Positions 34,601-46,828 of a stretch of DNA of 64,000 nt are shown here, piece by piece. How positions within the stretch are numbered: position 1 is the first letter of the stretch; each line of letters starts with the position of its first letter. Source of the DNA: Lingula anatina (lineage: Eukaryota; Brachiopoda; Lingulata; Lingulida; Lingulidae); contig NW_019776046.1 of NCBI RefSeq assembly GCF_001039355.2, forward strand, positions 336,389 through 400,388, given 5' to 3'. Made by a program: the position numbers and the translations under genes. The notes beneath the pieces are model-generated. The model saw only the letters and a program-made list of their open reading frames with translations. It did no database searches and had not been told where the DNA came from.

Positions 34601-36021
34601 ATATCAGTACTTCTTTATATTTTACTTGGTCTGTTGTATTGTATTTGATCCTTTCAAGTTCTTTATATTTTACTCGGTCTGTTATTAGTCAATGGTTTGC
34701 TATTTTTAAATATTTTAATAAAACATTCAATGTTCATCAATGGTTCCTCCTTGCAGTGACGCCTGGGATTCCCGCTCTTGTCCCGTCACGAGATTTACAG
34801 GCAGCAGATCCAACGCAAGATTCCGGAAGTCTCCGAGTTCTCTCTCCTGTGTCGCGTGACACGTCATGTGAGTTCTTGGTCTGGCAAACCATTTTGGTAA
34901 AGCCCCCTTTACACTGGTCGGCGTCCTCTCTGCGTCCCGTAGTACGGCCCCGTTTGAGAGTAAAAAATATAATACTTTACGTGCCGACAAATGGCGGATG
35001 ATTCATTTTGCAACCGAAGTGATGCTTGTGTCTCCTTTCTACGACCACAGCGATGCCAGTTTCATGGTCGCACAAAGAACGCAGAAAGGACGCCGTCCAG
35101 TGTAAAGATGGTTTTACCATGCCGGCTAGTCAATGAAAAATGATTTCCTTTCATTTATTAAAAAATTATATCTCATTTTCTTTCGTTAATATAATTTAGT
35201 CATCTATTTAACCAAGAGTCTTTCAACATTTAGGGCACATCAGGAATTTTGTCAACCAGACGAAAATTGACGTGAGCAAGATACCCGCACCCCGTCGCAA
35301 ACCGGCACCCCCCGTGTCCACCAAACAGGCAGAAGGGGCGTCCGGCATGATCCACTTTGATGTCAAGTTGCCCGCCTATCTCAGACCCTTCAAATGGAGG
35401 GATGATAAGATCTATAGTAGACCGCCTCGACCAAGGTTATATTAACACTTCAACTGAGCGTCCATTTGAAATTTTTTAATGAAAATTTCCTGAAAAACTC
35501 GCCTTAAGACGTCATTTTCAACATTATTACGCTCTGTGTCCAAGTCCAAAAAATTGAAGCTTACCGGTGTAATGTGACAGAGAGTCTCCCATGATACAGA
35601 GTCCACTTCCCATTCATTTTGAGCCTCGTCTTGGATTTTAACCCACTTAGGTCAGGCTAACCCTAACCATTTTAAGTAAATGGAGGGCGAACATTCCGTT
35701 ACGCGGACCCTCATTTTCGTTACACCGGTAGATAACGACACAAAAACGGTGTAAAAAGTTCTGGTTATTTTAATGATCTTTAAACCAAATGCTACACTTA
35801 TTATAATAATTTTATTAAATATTTTTATTCATATACTAAGCCGTTCGCCTACTAGTACATGTTCATGATTTGTTTCATAATCTCTCTTCGTTAGTTCGTT
35901 AGTTTCTTCCTTCCGTACTGCGTTCATTAATTCATTCGTTCCTTCATACATTGATGCAAATATCCCTTTTAATCAATTGCCAGTCTATTTGTCAACTTAA
36001 ATTTGGTTCAGTGCAATCTTT

Positions 36022-36076
<55 letters not shown>

Positions 36077-39000
36077 TTTTATTTATTTTTGAAGGACATT
36101 CATGGAGATATTAACAAACGACATACACAGGGAGTTTTTCCGCAAATTTCTCATACACAGCGGTGTCTCGGACGTACCGGTCAAGTTTTGGCAGGAGGTG
36201 CAGGAAATGAAGAACAAGTCTCATCCTAAAACGAAAATCAACAAAGTCAACCTTATTGTAAAGAAATACTTCACCAAGAAAAGTAATTGTAACCCGCTTT
36301 TAATAATACTTCACCAAACAAAAACGTATAATTTTTGCTTGAACTTTAAATTAGATTTAGGCGTTAAGTGATTCTTTAAATAACGAAACCCACAGCTATT
36401 TCAAAGAATAATAAGAGCAAGGTTTAGAATATTGTTCTGGAGTTCTGCTTGATTATTTTGATATTTACCTTTGTCATAATATTATCTAACTTGCGTAATG
36501 TGTCCTTTCTATGCTCAAAACTGAGTTGATGCGACTTAAGAGCTGATTGGGAAGCATAAAATAGGACGAAAAATAGCCTACCGATCTGATTATGAACCAT
36601 TAATAAAAAGTGTTAAGATTTCAAAGATATTTTGTTTTTTTATAATTGTTCATAAATAATTCGATACTTTCACATTTATTCCCACTTACAGTGAGGGAGA
36701 AGATGGACTGCAACGCCGACATCATAGAAACCATCCCCAAGGTCTTCCGTGTCACCCCGCCAATGCTAATATCAGCGCAGTCCTGTGTCGCCAAAACGCT
36801 GGAGGAAAAATGGTAAGAATTTCAAGAGGGACATCACGGGAAAATGACGTTTTTACGAAATTGTGGTTTGAAATTTCATCTTCTGGAAAACTGGGGACAC
36901 AAATGGACTAAAACGTTTATTGTTTTTCTTCGAGTTTGAACAAAATATATGAATAGATGAATAAATAATCAGTCGAAGACCAGTGTCGGTGTGACAGGAA
37001 CTATAAACGGCTCCCCATAACTTTGTACAGGTGACATTCGTCCCATATACTAACCCCAGTACTCCAACTAACCCTAACCTGTACTAATCATTTGGGGCCC
37101 GGACTTCAATTCCTAGGACTTCCATTCCTGTTACACCTGTTTTCTCTTTGTGAAAATCATTCTGAAAAATCGGCACTGGGCATCTTTCTTTACACACAAA
37201 CAGAAAAAAATCGATAATGTCATTCCTGTCACAATGGCCAGTAGACATACTAACTGCTTAATGAAGGAAAATATCCCGTCTAAATCCATTTCCATTTTTT
37301 CATCACTCTATCTGGAGACTCTTGGTTTTCCTCGCGTAAGGTGAAATTATCACAATTGTTTATTTTTCCTTTGTTTTCTGATTTTTTAAAGGAATTACGC
37401 TTACCTGGACACATTCCCAGAGATAGAACCCAGACAGGAAACTAGGTCCGTCCATTCTACGGAGATAGCAGCTGCTGTGATACGAACCTGGACCAAGGAG
37501 AAGACGGTGAGTTGAGTTGACCACGGTGTATTATCCAGTAATATTGATCTAATCTATATAGTAATAGCAGATCAACCCAAGTCTCGTTTTCACGTTTTTC
37601 TACCAAACTAAAACGATCTGTTGACAACTGACAATTGTTGGCAATACCCGAGGACAGTGAGAAGATAGTGGCCGTAGTTTGAATTTGATTTTAACTGTTA
37701 AAGGCATTTTCTAGCCTTAGGCAATTTCCGCAAAGTTTCGGTAAGTGTGACAGGAATCATATATTGTCAGTGACATTATATCAGAAAGCAGGATTTGCTG
37801 ACCCAGTGGTAACGTTTTGGCTGCCAAACACGTCGGAGTGGGTTCGATTCCCCTCAGTCCCGTTTTCTTCAAAGTTATTATTATATGCTAATCTTTTAAT
37901 ATGGTTCACTGATTGATATGAGGGGCTTCAGCTAGTAAGACGTATTAGACGACGAGTTCTCTGGGAACTCAGTTATAAAGCATTATTTACAAATGCGTGT
38001 TCTCCTGTCATTATTCCCTTTTTTGTCAGAGAAACCTCTGGATTGGTTTTCTTCGCACCGTGATACAATTTAGAAGAACGATCCTCGACCCCTCTGCTAT
38101 ACCTTCATTCATGATGTACATCAAATACGAAATTGCCAAAGAACTGGACAAGATCAACGAACGTAAGCCCATCACTTTTTTATGTGATACATTTGGTTTA
38201 AGTGTTTAAGAATTTTACAATTTAGTAAACAATGAAAAAATTGTGAAAGAAAAAAAAAACAGCAGCAAAAATAACATCAATTAAATTAAAATTTTATTAG
38301 TTAAAAATTGAATTGTGAAACAACCAACTTGCAAGATCAACTTATTCGAGCTATTTCTGGAATGCTGTCGTTTGTTTCAACCAGATGGAATATTAATCCC
38401 TTTTTTCTCATAAAACCATCTGTGTGAAATAAATAAATGTCAAATTTTGATCATGATAAAACAGGTAGAAGACAACAGGTCCGTCCAGGTGAGGAATTCA
38501 TCCCGTCCACAGGACCTATCAAGAAAGTGATGAAGAGGAAGTTAATCATCATGGAAAAGTTGCCGAAAGATTTGGAGTTTTGGATTGAAGTGGACAAGTG
38601 AGTTTTTTGATAAAATATGTCATCTCTTTTGTAATGTAACATTGTCAGTGACATCTGAGAAGTTTAAAATATTTTTTTTTAAATTATTAATCCTCTGTAT
38701 CTTTCCCCAATGCCTGCCATTTGCATTTTAATCATTTACATTACGCCTTTTTGTTAATGCAGATTCAGGGAGCTTTGTGCAATGACAAACGAAGACGCAG
38801 AAGCCGGCAATTTCTCGAAAGACCACCAATACCTGCTGGAGGTAAAGACAAAAACCATCATTGAGTGCTTCTTGGAGTCTGAAATTCCACCAAAGCTTCA
38901 GGTAAAGAGTGAGAACCATCTCAAAGCTGTTTGATGTACTTTGAACAATGAGCGCATTCGGAACAGAGGACTAACAGATCTGCGGATCAAATATGGCCGA

Positions 39001-42000
39001 CCGACTGAAAAGCTTGCCGCTTAATTCCTGATTAGACACTGAATAGATTCCCCGCGGGGATTGCGCAGCAAGCATTCAAGTGGGTCGGCCATATTTGATC
39101 CGCGGATCTGTTAGTCCTCTGTTCAGAATGCGCTCTTAGAGGACACGTACACATAAGATGAACGAAGTAGATGCACGTTTCACATTTTTCCACAGGGAAA
39201 AATAATCGAAATAGAGCAAACTTGTATAACCTTGTACGAACTAGATATTTTTTCTTTGAGTAACGAAAATTGATCGAAAAAAAGAAAAAAACAACCGTGT
39301 AGTACAATGAACTATTTATAATATCCTCAAATCCAATTTTTAGATAAACATATCCCAAGAATTAGCAGATCGTATCATCAGCGACTTCCAATCCGGGATC
39401 CTGGACCGCAGTCTTTTCCATCAGGCCCTCCTCAGCATCTTCCCAACCCTCATCCATATGTGGAAGAAGTAAGTTTTTTCTTCCTTTCTTTCTTCATTTT
39501 TTAGAATAATTATTTTATTTTATTGGTGGAAGAACTTAATTGTGTCATCGGTTCTAAGTTGGCCTGTCTGACTCGTCCGTTCAATTTTAGTTTTTAACCT
39601 GAAAAAAAGGTTATTTTCTGTCTTTCTTTACCATAAGGAAATACAGACTTGACATTTAATATGGAATATTTCAGTTTCGAAGGTATGCCTAGGTAAAAAT
39701 TCATTCTTTTTGTCAAAAAAGTCCGATCTCATATAAGATATGTGAATGGAGAAGTGTGTAGTCAGGTGTGTCGTTTCCAATTAACTGAATACCAGGTTTG
39801 TTGCGCTGCTGCATTATGTAATATGCAGTGATTCAAGTGGGTAGTGCTCCTTTGGGCTGGTCAAAGCTTGGCTTTGGCAAAGCATGGTTCTGTCAAAAAA
39901 GTATCCATATGTCGGCAACTACTGCATAGAAGAATTTGAAATTTTGCATGCAAGTGGTCGGGTTTGCAGTGTGTAAAATGAGCTATGCAATGCTATACAA
40001 ATTTCTTAATCTGTGGCAGAATGGCGCGAAAAAGTCCGACATTGCCAGACAGATAATCGCGCCAAAAGAAATGGTCCGCACAGTTTTATAGAGTAATGCC
40101 CAGACTGATATACCTACACAGAAACCACACCCAATGTATCGATATCTTACCACCAGGGCACAAGACCCACTGTCTTTCGGGATATGCTGTTGCAACTAAA
40201 CAAAAACCACCCAGTCCGTTCAGAATGAGGGGTAAATTGCCACCAAAACGCATTTTTCAAGGCCCTTATCGAACACCAAACTGGTTTTAGCAGGTTCAAA
40301 TTCCAGACGACCTCCGAGGAACCCACTGTAAACAGCAAAACATCGTTGTATGTTTCTCTCATGAACTGGGGACCTTGACCGTTTCTGGGTTGAACACTGA
40401 AACCTCGTGGCTTTATTTACTGAGGTCAGATTTCACCTGTACCGCTCAATTAGTCAAAACAGGTTACAGACATCCAGAAGAGGCCAACGACGAAGCGTGT
40501 GCGGCGTCTAAAGTGACCAAGATCATTAACAGCGTCAGTATTTGGAGTGGATACCACATTGGTGCCAAAACACCAATGGTAGTCATCGACGAAAACCTGA
40601 ACCAGATCAAATAAAGGAATAATCTGGGAACCACTTGACTATCATTTGATAGGGGGCACCTCAGGAACAATTTTAGGTTGTGTGGTGAGATTTCCGGTTC
40701 ACACAGAGCACTTTTAATAGCAGATTACGTAGAGAACCAAGGGAATAAGCAGCTACCTTGGTCATCAAAATCGCCATTTTTGAACCACATAGACAATATG
40801 TGGGTAGGCCATTATTCGCCAAATCAATGGTCTATATGTCCTACAACAAATCTGGACCAAATTGGACAGATTTTGACCGATGCCTGGAATGTTATTCATG
40901 ATTGAACTCTAAAAACCTAACCCAATTAATGCCTTGCCACTTGAGAGCGCTGGTAGCAGCCAGAAGAAGTCAGGTGTAACAGCAACCGTTACTGTGACTA
41001 GACACTGACATGAGGGTCCTTTGTGGAGCGTGTAACTCTTTTACAGACAATAATTTGGAAAATATGGAGATCCAAAATATCTCTTTTAATGGTTGTCGTA
41101 TGACATAGAATAGGCAATGTGTTTTTGTTTACTTCTCTGGCGAATTCCATTAATGAACTGATGTCAAAATGACATAATTCATAATTCAAAGTTATTAAAA
41201 CACGATTTTAATCCTTGTTTTCATTTATCAGTCAACAAAATAGGAAAAAAACTGATGAAAAATGATTTGGAAAAAAAATATTCCATATTAAATGTCAAGT
41301 CTGTATTATATTTTAAATTCACTGTTCAGTTTATTCTTTCGAGACATACATGAACAGTATTTACGCAGCAAAGTAAAACGCCAAAAATCATAATCCTAAA
41401 ATATTATGTTTGCTTTTAATTCTGTAGGCCTACATCATAATGTCGAATTTTTTTCTTTCTGAAAATTCAATCACGCTTAAAACTTGATATTTTTGCCTCG
41501 TGTTTTTCATACCAATTATATTGTCAGGTTCAACAAGCACAGATTTGCGCCCCCAAGTGACGTTACGGTCAAGGTAGAGCCTGTAGTGCCATTGAAGACC
41601 CGTCCCAAGGGCCGCGTCACGCCGCACGCTAACTCCCCCATACCCGATTTCTTTGCTCTCTCTGTTGAAAAAGCCAAAAAGATTATCAAAAGAGCTACCG
41701 GTAAGTTTTGTAATAAACTCATAATCAACTATTTTTTTCTGATCAGCAGCGTCTGTGGGAGAAGTTAATATAAACCCGAGGGCGGCCGAAGAAAATGTAT
41801 TTAATGTTTTCTCTACATGTGTCTATGTGCTGAGAGAAGAATACATTTATCAACGTTTGTTGTTGGTTGGTATTTAAATGTGTGCGTGTGTGAAGGGAGT
41901 GATGCCTCACGTGGGGGGGGGGGGGGGGGTGCGTTCTTGTTAATTTCTGTAGACAATTTAATTTTGAAGGACACTTCTCAATATTTTCTAAGGATTTTTT

Positions 42001-44094
42001 TTACGATGGCAACATGTTTAATTTATTTTCCAAAACTATCTTCCCCTAGGTGTTGACGTGTTTAGTGACGTGGAACAGCGATTCCTTTTCTCCCTTCAAG
42101 AAGGCCTCCGCCACGTGGTCCCTATGACACGTGAGGAGATGAACGCCATGAAAAGCACGCGCAGCCAGAGCAGCACCACCATACATTCGGGCACCGCAGA
42201 TAGAAAGCAGACGACAAACCCTGCGGCGAGTAAAATGAGCCTGAAAAACGCAAGTCGTTTATCGATTGGTTCCGTGCAAAGGAAACGCAGCCACAGGAAT
42301 CGTAAGTCGGCCAATCGCATGGCACGTGGCGCGCAGGACCCTAACAACTACAAGGAACTGAAGAAGATGAGCCGAATGCTGCTCCCACCAAGTGATGGCA
42401 GCCTTCCAAACTGCATATCTCTCCACAGACAAGCGAGGAGCCAATTGCTCAGTAACCATTGCCCTTAGTATGTGATCCAAGAATCCAGTTTAAAGAAACG
42501 TTAATCTCGCTGATATTGAACTGAAAGACAATTTTCTTTGCAAAATATCAGAAATAAAAGGAAAAACAATAGGAATAACTTTCAATACCTTAAAATGTTT
42601 CAGAATACCACACAAATAAAAATTTTATCTATACTTATTATTTTTCTCGTTTAGCGCAAATATAAGCAGTAATGTATAATTGTCGGTGAACAATAAAACA
42701 TTTCTTAAATATCGCTTTGTTTTTTGTCTCTCAAAATCCCTCTGAAGCCATGGATAGGCCTATCATGTTATTAAGGTCTATTTAAATAGGAATGATGTGT
42801 GCTTTAATGGGATTTATAATTAAATTTGGTCACTGTCTGTCAATTTGATTTTGTTTTTGCCTGATAAACAGTTGAGCATGCTTTCTCCCTCCTTCTTACA
42901 AAATTGATTTTAAATGAAATGAGTTAATTTTATATTAACACATAGCTGCAGATAAGATGCCTTTGTAATGTAATCCAAATGCAAAGATCATGAACACTTA
43001 TAGAAATGATTGTATTAGTTTCTTTTCATTTTGTAATATATTTTACAAACTAAGCGTTAAATGACTTTCAACACGTTCATTATTTTACGTATTAAAATTA
43101 TGTAACAGAGAAGATTATTCCACAAGCTTCATTTTAAAGCCAGGTGTTTATACATGTACTATGAAATGACAGACAAACTCGAAGGCNNNNNNNNNNNNNN
43201 NNNNNNNNNNNNNNNNNNNNNNNNNNNNNNNNNNNNNNNNNNNNNNNNNNNNNNNNNNNNNNNNNNNNNNNNNNNNNNNNNNNNNNNNNNNNNNNNNNNN
43301 NNNNNNNNNNNNNNNNNNNNNNNNNNNNNNNNNNNNNNNNNNNNNNNNNNNNNNNNNNNNNNNNNNNNNNNNNNNNNNNNNNNNNNNNNNNNNNNNNNNN
43401 NNNNNNNNNNNNNNNNNNNNNNNNNNNNNNNNNNNNNNNNNNNNNNNNNNNNNNNNNNNNNNNNNNNNNNNNNNNNNNNNNNNNNNNNNNNNNNNNNNNN
43501 NNNNNNNNNNNNNNNNNNNNNNNNNNNNNNNNNNNNNNNNNNNNNNNNNNNNNNNNNNNNNNNNNNNNNNNNNNNNNNNNNNNNNNNNNNNNNNNNNNNN
43601 NNNNNNNNNNNNNNNNNNNNNNNNNNNNNGATTTTTTTTTACGATGGCAACATGTTTAATTTATTTTCCAAAACTATCTTCCCCTAGGTGTTGACGTGTT
43701 TAGTGACGTGGAACAGCGATTCCTTTTCTCCCTTCAAGAAGGCCTCCGCCACGTGGTCCCTATGACACGTGAGGAGATGAACGCCATGAAAAGCACGCGC
43801 AGCCAGAGTAGCACCACGTTACATTCGGGCACCGCAGATAGAAAGCAGACGACAAACCCTGCGGCGAGTAAAATGAGCCTGAAAAACGCAAGTCGTTTAT
43901 CGATTGGTTCCGTGCAAAGGAAACGCAGCCACAGGAATCGTAAGTCGGCCAATCGCATGGCACGTGGCGCGCAGGACCCTAACAACTACAAGGAACTGAA
44001 GAAGATGAGCCGAATGCTGCTCCCACCAAGTGATGGCAGCCTTCCAAAGTTGCATATCTCTCCACAGACAAGCGAGGAGCCAATTGCTCAGTAA
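28603..44094 (+). CDS. RGSL1-like protein (regulator of G-protein signalling protein-like)
   Basis: Exons: 28603-28624, 28930-29018, 29354-29425, 29842-29971, 32204-33543, 33994-34062, (34368-34383, tentative), 34757-34867, 35234-35435, 36095-36282, 36692-36812, 37392-37506, 38030-38162, 38465-38597, 38763-38901, 39344-39468, 41528-41700, 43688-44094. Phases agree throughout with the tentative microexon included, giving about 1,194 residues; mammalian RGSL1 is slightly shorter. Matches to RGSL1 include LSWLMKTRIPLFVTTKLYSE, RTFMEILTNDIHREFFRKFL and DRSLFHQALLSIFP. Several modules repeat an RGS-like pattern (FRHFL...FWLDV; FFRKFL...FWQEV; FWIEVDKFRELC). RGS domains accelerate GTP hydrolysis by G-alpha subunits, but whether these copies are active is not clear. 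Exon 5 and the last exon are each present twice through assembly effects. Confidence 0.85.
30431..30611. mobile_element. Palindromic MITE, family A, copy 2
   Basis: Arms of about 50 bp (cagaacagtggactaacaga and its complement near 30590-30605) surround an aatccccgtgaggaatt centre. It lies in intron 4 of the RGSL1-like gene and is repeated at 31851-32031 as part of the assembly duplication. Confidence 0.85.
30784..31814 (+). pseudogene. Incomplete duplicate of RGSL1-like exon 5 (assembly artefact)
   Basis: It is the same as the first 1,031 bp of the exon at 32204-33543 and ends abruptly at a single N (31815) in mid-codon. The whole block 30396-31814 recurs at 31816-33234, both 1,419 bp and identical as far as I can see. 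Treat it as an unmerged contig overlap. Confidence 0.88.
31851..32031. mobile_element. Family A MITE inside the duplicated block
   Basis: Identical to 30431-30611 at an offset of 1,420 bp. It is the same genomic copy seen twice. Confidence 0.85.
32204..33543 (+). CDS. RGSL1-like exon 5 (complete, 1,340 bp)
   Basis: Acceptor tttattttttcag at 32203, donor cag|gtacgt after 33543; phase 1 in, phase 0 out. It encodes residues from about 105 to 551, including an RGS-like module (GMRKFRHFLSASSGESLVNF), a basic Ser/Pro-rich linker, and a second module after about 33080. It is by far the largest exon of the gene. Confidence 0.88.
34368..34383 (+). CDS. Tentative 16-nt microexon of the RGSL1-like gene
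   Basis: gcttgcacag|gacatagcaaggactg|gtaaat. Without it the exon at 34757 would be entered in phase 0 and begin with TGA; with it, the phase becomes 1 and the reading joins both 34757-34867 and 35234-35435. A 25-nt version using the acceptor ccttcaag at 34358 also works. Confidence 0.35.
34757..34867 (+). CDS. Probable RGSL1-like exon, frame uncertain
   Basis: Acceptor cctccttgcag, donor cat|gtgagt; 111 nt. Phase 1 gives TPGIPALVPSRDLQAADPTQ and joins the next exon. The phase-0 frame (LLSRHEIYRQQIQRKIPEVS) looks more like folded protein but starts with a stop codon and does not join downstream. Confidence 0.5.
34900..35116. mobile_element. MITE, family B, copy 3 (inverted)
   Basis: It begins aagccccctttacactgg and ends acgccgtccagtgtaaagat. 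The interior holds cgatgccagtttcatgg, the complement of the family motif. It lies 33 bp after the donor of exon 34757-34867. Confidence 0.88.
36016..36088. repeat. (TTTA)n microsatellite
   Basis: A tetranucleotide array directly before the acceptor of the exon at 36095; it replaces the normal polypyrimidine tract. Confidence 0.93.
36979..37141. repeat. Possible short inverted-repeat element in an RGSL1-like intron
   Basis: gtcggtgtgacaggaac at left faces ttcctgttacacctg at right. Similar gtgacaggaat motifs occur at about 37746 and, inverted, at about 37222. Limits are approximate. Confidence 0.4.
37797..37866 (+). repeat. tRNA-like SINE fragment
   Basis: A pol III A-box-like tgacccagtggtaacg and a perfect B box, GGTTCGATTCC, are spaced as in tRNA genes. 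The anticodon and acceptor stems do not pair properly, so it is read as a tRNA-derived repeat, not a working tRNA. Confidence 0.45.
38950..39135. mobile_element. Palindromic MITE, family A, copy 3
   Basis: It starts gagcgcattcggaacagagg and ends in the complement aatgcgctc; arms of about 55 bp surround a ccccgcgggg centre. It lies 48 bp after the donor of exon 38763-38901. Confidence 0.88.
39644..41303 (+). mobile_element. Degenerate Tc1/mariner transposon in an RGSL1-like intron
   Basis: The 1,660-bp element has terminal inverted repeats beginning cagacttgacatttaatatg and is flanked by TA on both sides. Two in-frame fragments at 40375-40614 and 40678-40905 resemble Tc1 transposase: an IWSGYHIGAKTPMVVIDENL block and a LPWSSKSPFLNHIDNMW block (usual form LPWPAxSPDLNPIEHxW). 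Stops separate them and the Asp of SPDLNP is lost, so it is inactive. It has the same orientation as the host gene. Confidence 0.85.
41993..43186. repeat. Haplotype duplicate, first copy of the RGSL1-like last exon region
   Basis: It matches 43630-44825 over about 1.2 kb with a few substitutions and 1-nt indels, and stops at the N run 43187-43629. Confidence 0.85.
42050..42468 (+). CDS. RGSL1-like last exon, first copy (alternative C-terminus)
   Basis: Acceptor cttcccctag at 42049; phase 1. It encodes GVDVFSDVEQRFLFSLQEGL and a basic, Ser-rich tail. Relative to the copy at 43688, one base is missing near 42411 (ccaaactgcat against ccaaagttgcat), so the last codons are shifted and end in HCP instead of IAQ. 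Which ending is real cannot be decided here. Confidence 0.6.
43187..43629. other. Assembly gap (443 N)
   Basis: A run of N lying exactly between the two copies of the RGSL1-like last-exon region. Confidence 0.98.
43688..44094 (+). CDS. RGSL1-like last exon, second copy
   Basis: Same acceptor and start as the first copy; ends PQTSEEPIAQ. An AATAAA at 44331-44336 (42692-42697 in the first copy) is the likely poly(A) signal. Confidence 0.7.
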
Positions 44095-44825
44095 CCATTG
44101 CCCTTAGTATGTGATCCAAGAATCCAGTTTAAAGAAACGTTAATCTCGCTGATATTGAACTGAAAGACAATTTTCTTTGCAAAATATCAGAAATAAAAGG
44201 AAAAACAATAGGAATAACTTTCAATACCTTAAAATGTTTCAGAATACCACACAAATAAAAATTTTATCTATACTTATTATTTTTCTCGTTTAGCGCAAAT
44301 ATAAGCAGTAATGTATAATTGTCGGTGAACAATAAAACATTTCTTAAATATCGCTTTGTTTTTTGTCTCTCAAAATCCCTCTGAAGCCATGGATAGGCCT
44401 ATCATGTTATTAAGGTCTATTTAAATAGGAATGATGTGTGCTTTAATGGGATTTATAATTAAATTTGGTCACTGTCTGTCAATTTGATTTTGTTTTTGCC
44501 TGATAAACAGTTGAGCATGCTTTCTCCCTCCTTCTTACAAAATTGATTTTAAATGAAATGAGTTAATTTTATATTAACACATAGCTGCAGATAAGATGCC
44601 TTTGTAATGTAATCCAAATGCAAAGATCATGAACACTTATAGAAATGATTGTATTAGTTTCTTTTCATTTTGTAATATATTTTACAAACTAAGCGTTAAA
44701 TGACTTTCAACACGTTCATTATTTTACGTATTAAAATTATGTAACAGAGAAGATTATTCCACAAGCTTCATTTTAAAGCCAGGTGTTTATACATGTACTA
44801 TGAAATGACAGACAAACTCGAAGGC

Positions 44826-45519
44826 TAGAAAATTTATTGGACCAGAAAGATGGTACAATATTTGCAGTTGGCTAATATATTTGCAAAAGGAAAACGTGAC
44901 ATCTCCCCTCCCCCCGATTCTCCACTTTGAGACACAGAAAGCTCATTTAAATACCAAGCAACGCATATAGAACTACAAATCATTAGCCACTAACGTGAAG
45001 CACTTTTCCAAGGCAGTTTTCGCAAAGAAAGGAACTTTAAATATTTATTAATATCTATTGTATTAATTCTAAGTTCTACCCTATCAGAAATTTAGTACTA
45101 TCTTACCAGAAAAACTGAGTTAAGCCACAATGCGTTTCATCAAGAGAACTACATTCCTCCTGTGCTAAGATATCACCAAGATCAGGTTTAAAATCAGAAG
45201 AATTGTCAACAATTAAAACGCATAAAACCCTGCGTCAGAAAACTCCAAACATCAGATAAATATATATCTTAGGAAAACAATTCTTCACAAATGCACTATC
45301 TAAAAATCAGAAATCCTCAACATATCAAAAACACTGCAAACTTAAAAAACAACTTCCAAAGCAATTTTAATTGTTAAAACAATTTAACATGAAAGAGAAA
45401 AGGCAGTAAATATTGACAGGTGTCACGTGGACACCTCAGTCTGGACACCTAGGAGGACACAGGTGACAAGTTAGTATGGCACCTAATACACTGGCATTCT
45501 GCTCTCGTTTCACTGTAAG
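44826..45519. other. Intergenic stretch, no gene seen
   Basis: AT-rich sequence downstream of the RGSL1-like gene without supported features. Confidence 0.5.
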
Positions 45520-45771
45520 ACTGGATTCCCATACCTAGAACGACTTAACAGGATCGATCCATCTCCGAGGGGTTTCTAGCTAAAGCTGCTAAAGCAGCTT
45601 AGATATCTGGCACACCTAATGAAGCTGCTTAATGATAATTAATAACCCCCTAGTAGCTTCAGTAGGCATGACAGACATCTAAGCCACTTAAGTTGATTGC
45701 AATTTTGCGAGAATCCCCTCAGAGATAGATCACTCCACAGTTAGTTCGATAGGGTCTGGAAATGGTCCCTT
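45520..45771. mobile_element. MITE, family C, copy 3
   Basis: It starts gactggattcccatacc and ends tctggaaatggtccct. It shares atctccgaggggtttct and taggcatgacagacatctaa with the other copies. Confidence 0.8.
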
Positions 45772-46313
45772 AGTCCCTCACCAAAACGTCTCAATCTAAT
45801 ATACAATAAATATCGACATCTTTAAATACAATACATCCCAAAAGCTTTGCTTTTCCAGAGAGACTTTTTTACCAAAAACAGCATTAAAGCACACAGAGAA
45901 CACTGCACTGAGTCTGACATGGACATTTTTACATGGCGACAATATATTACAATGCTTTTTGTATTCCTTACAAACTTTCCCATATCAACAATGTCATCAT
46001 GAAAACAAATCAATATCTTACAACAAAGATTTTTTTTTAAAAATCAGACAAAACTGATCTGTACAAGTTTCCTTCCCAGGAGAACCGCACTATACCGAAT
46101 AATGTTATATACTTACAGCTAATACCAAACACTAACATTTTTATAAAAGTGGTTCAGATTAAAAAAAACAACAACATAGTTTAGATAAGTTTGCCATAAT
46201 CACAAAAAAATCTGCATAACTCAACACTGCTGCAAATGAAAGTCAGCATCCATGTGTTTTGGAGAACAATGGTATATCTTACTTTACACATTATCAAACA
46301 TATACATTTCACA

Positions 46314-46348
46314 ATCTCTCTCTCTCTCTCTCTCTCTTTCTTTCTCTT

Positions 46349-46393
<45 letters not shown>
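46314..46393. repeat. (CT)n-(AC)n compound microsatellite
   Basis: A CT array with TTTC interruptions is followed by an AC array. It creates spurious open frames. Confidence 0.95.
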
Positions 46394-46394
<1 letters not shown>

Positions 46395-46828
46395 CTAAGA
46401 AGTATAAAAGGTATCTATGCCAATTTATTACTAATTGGTCCATCTCAATTCACAACTATAATACACCTGTAACTAGCCAATTAATGCAATTAACTTACAG
46501 AAAAATGTTGTTCCTAAAAATCACATTTTCACCGAGAAAAAAGACTGACAACAGAAAAAAAAAAATAAACATCACTGCTTCAAGAATACTAACTTTGAGA
46601 TTTGACATTTCTTACCAGACCAAGACTTGCATCAAATGACACAAAAGAAGCATGAAAAATTGTGGCATGAATACTCACTGGATAGTTAAACTTTCCACTC
46701 AAGAGTTCAATCCACCAGTTGCAAAATTCCCATAATCAATTTCTGTTCATAATTACCATATCAGAAAATAAATAAATAAAAAATAAACAAATATAATCTC
46801 TTTGTCTGCCAAATTAAATATCCCTCTT

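Noticed and set aside
37797-37866. A functional tRNA gene (Gly- or Gln-like anticodon)
   Set aside because: Neither anticodon-stem nor acceptor-stem pairing works, and U33 is missing in the better loop; kept only as a SINE-like fragment.
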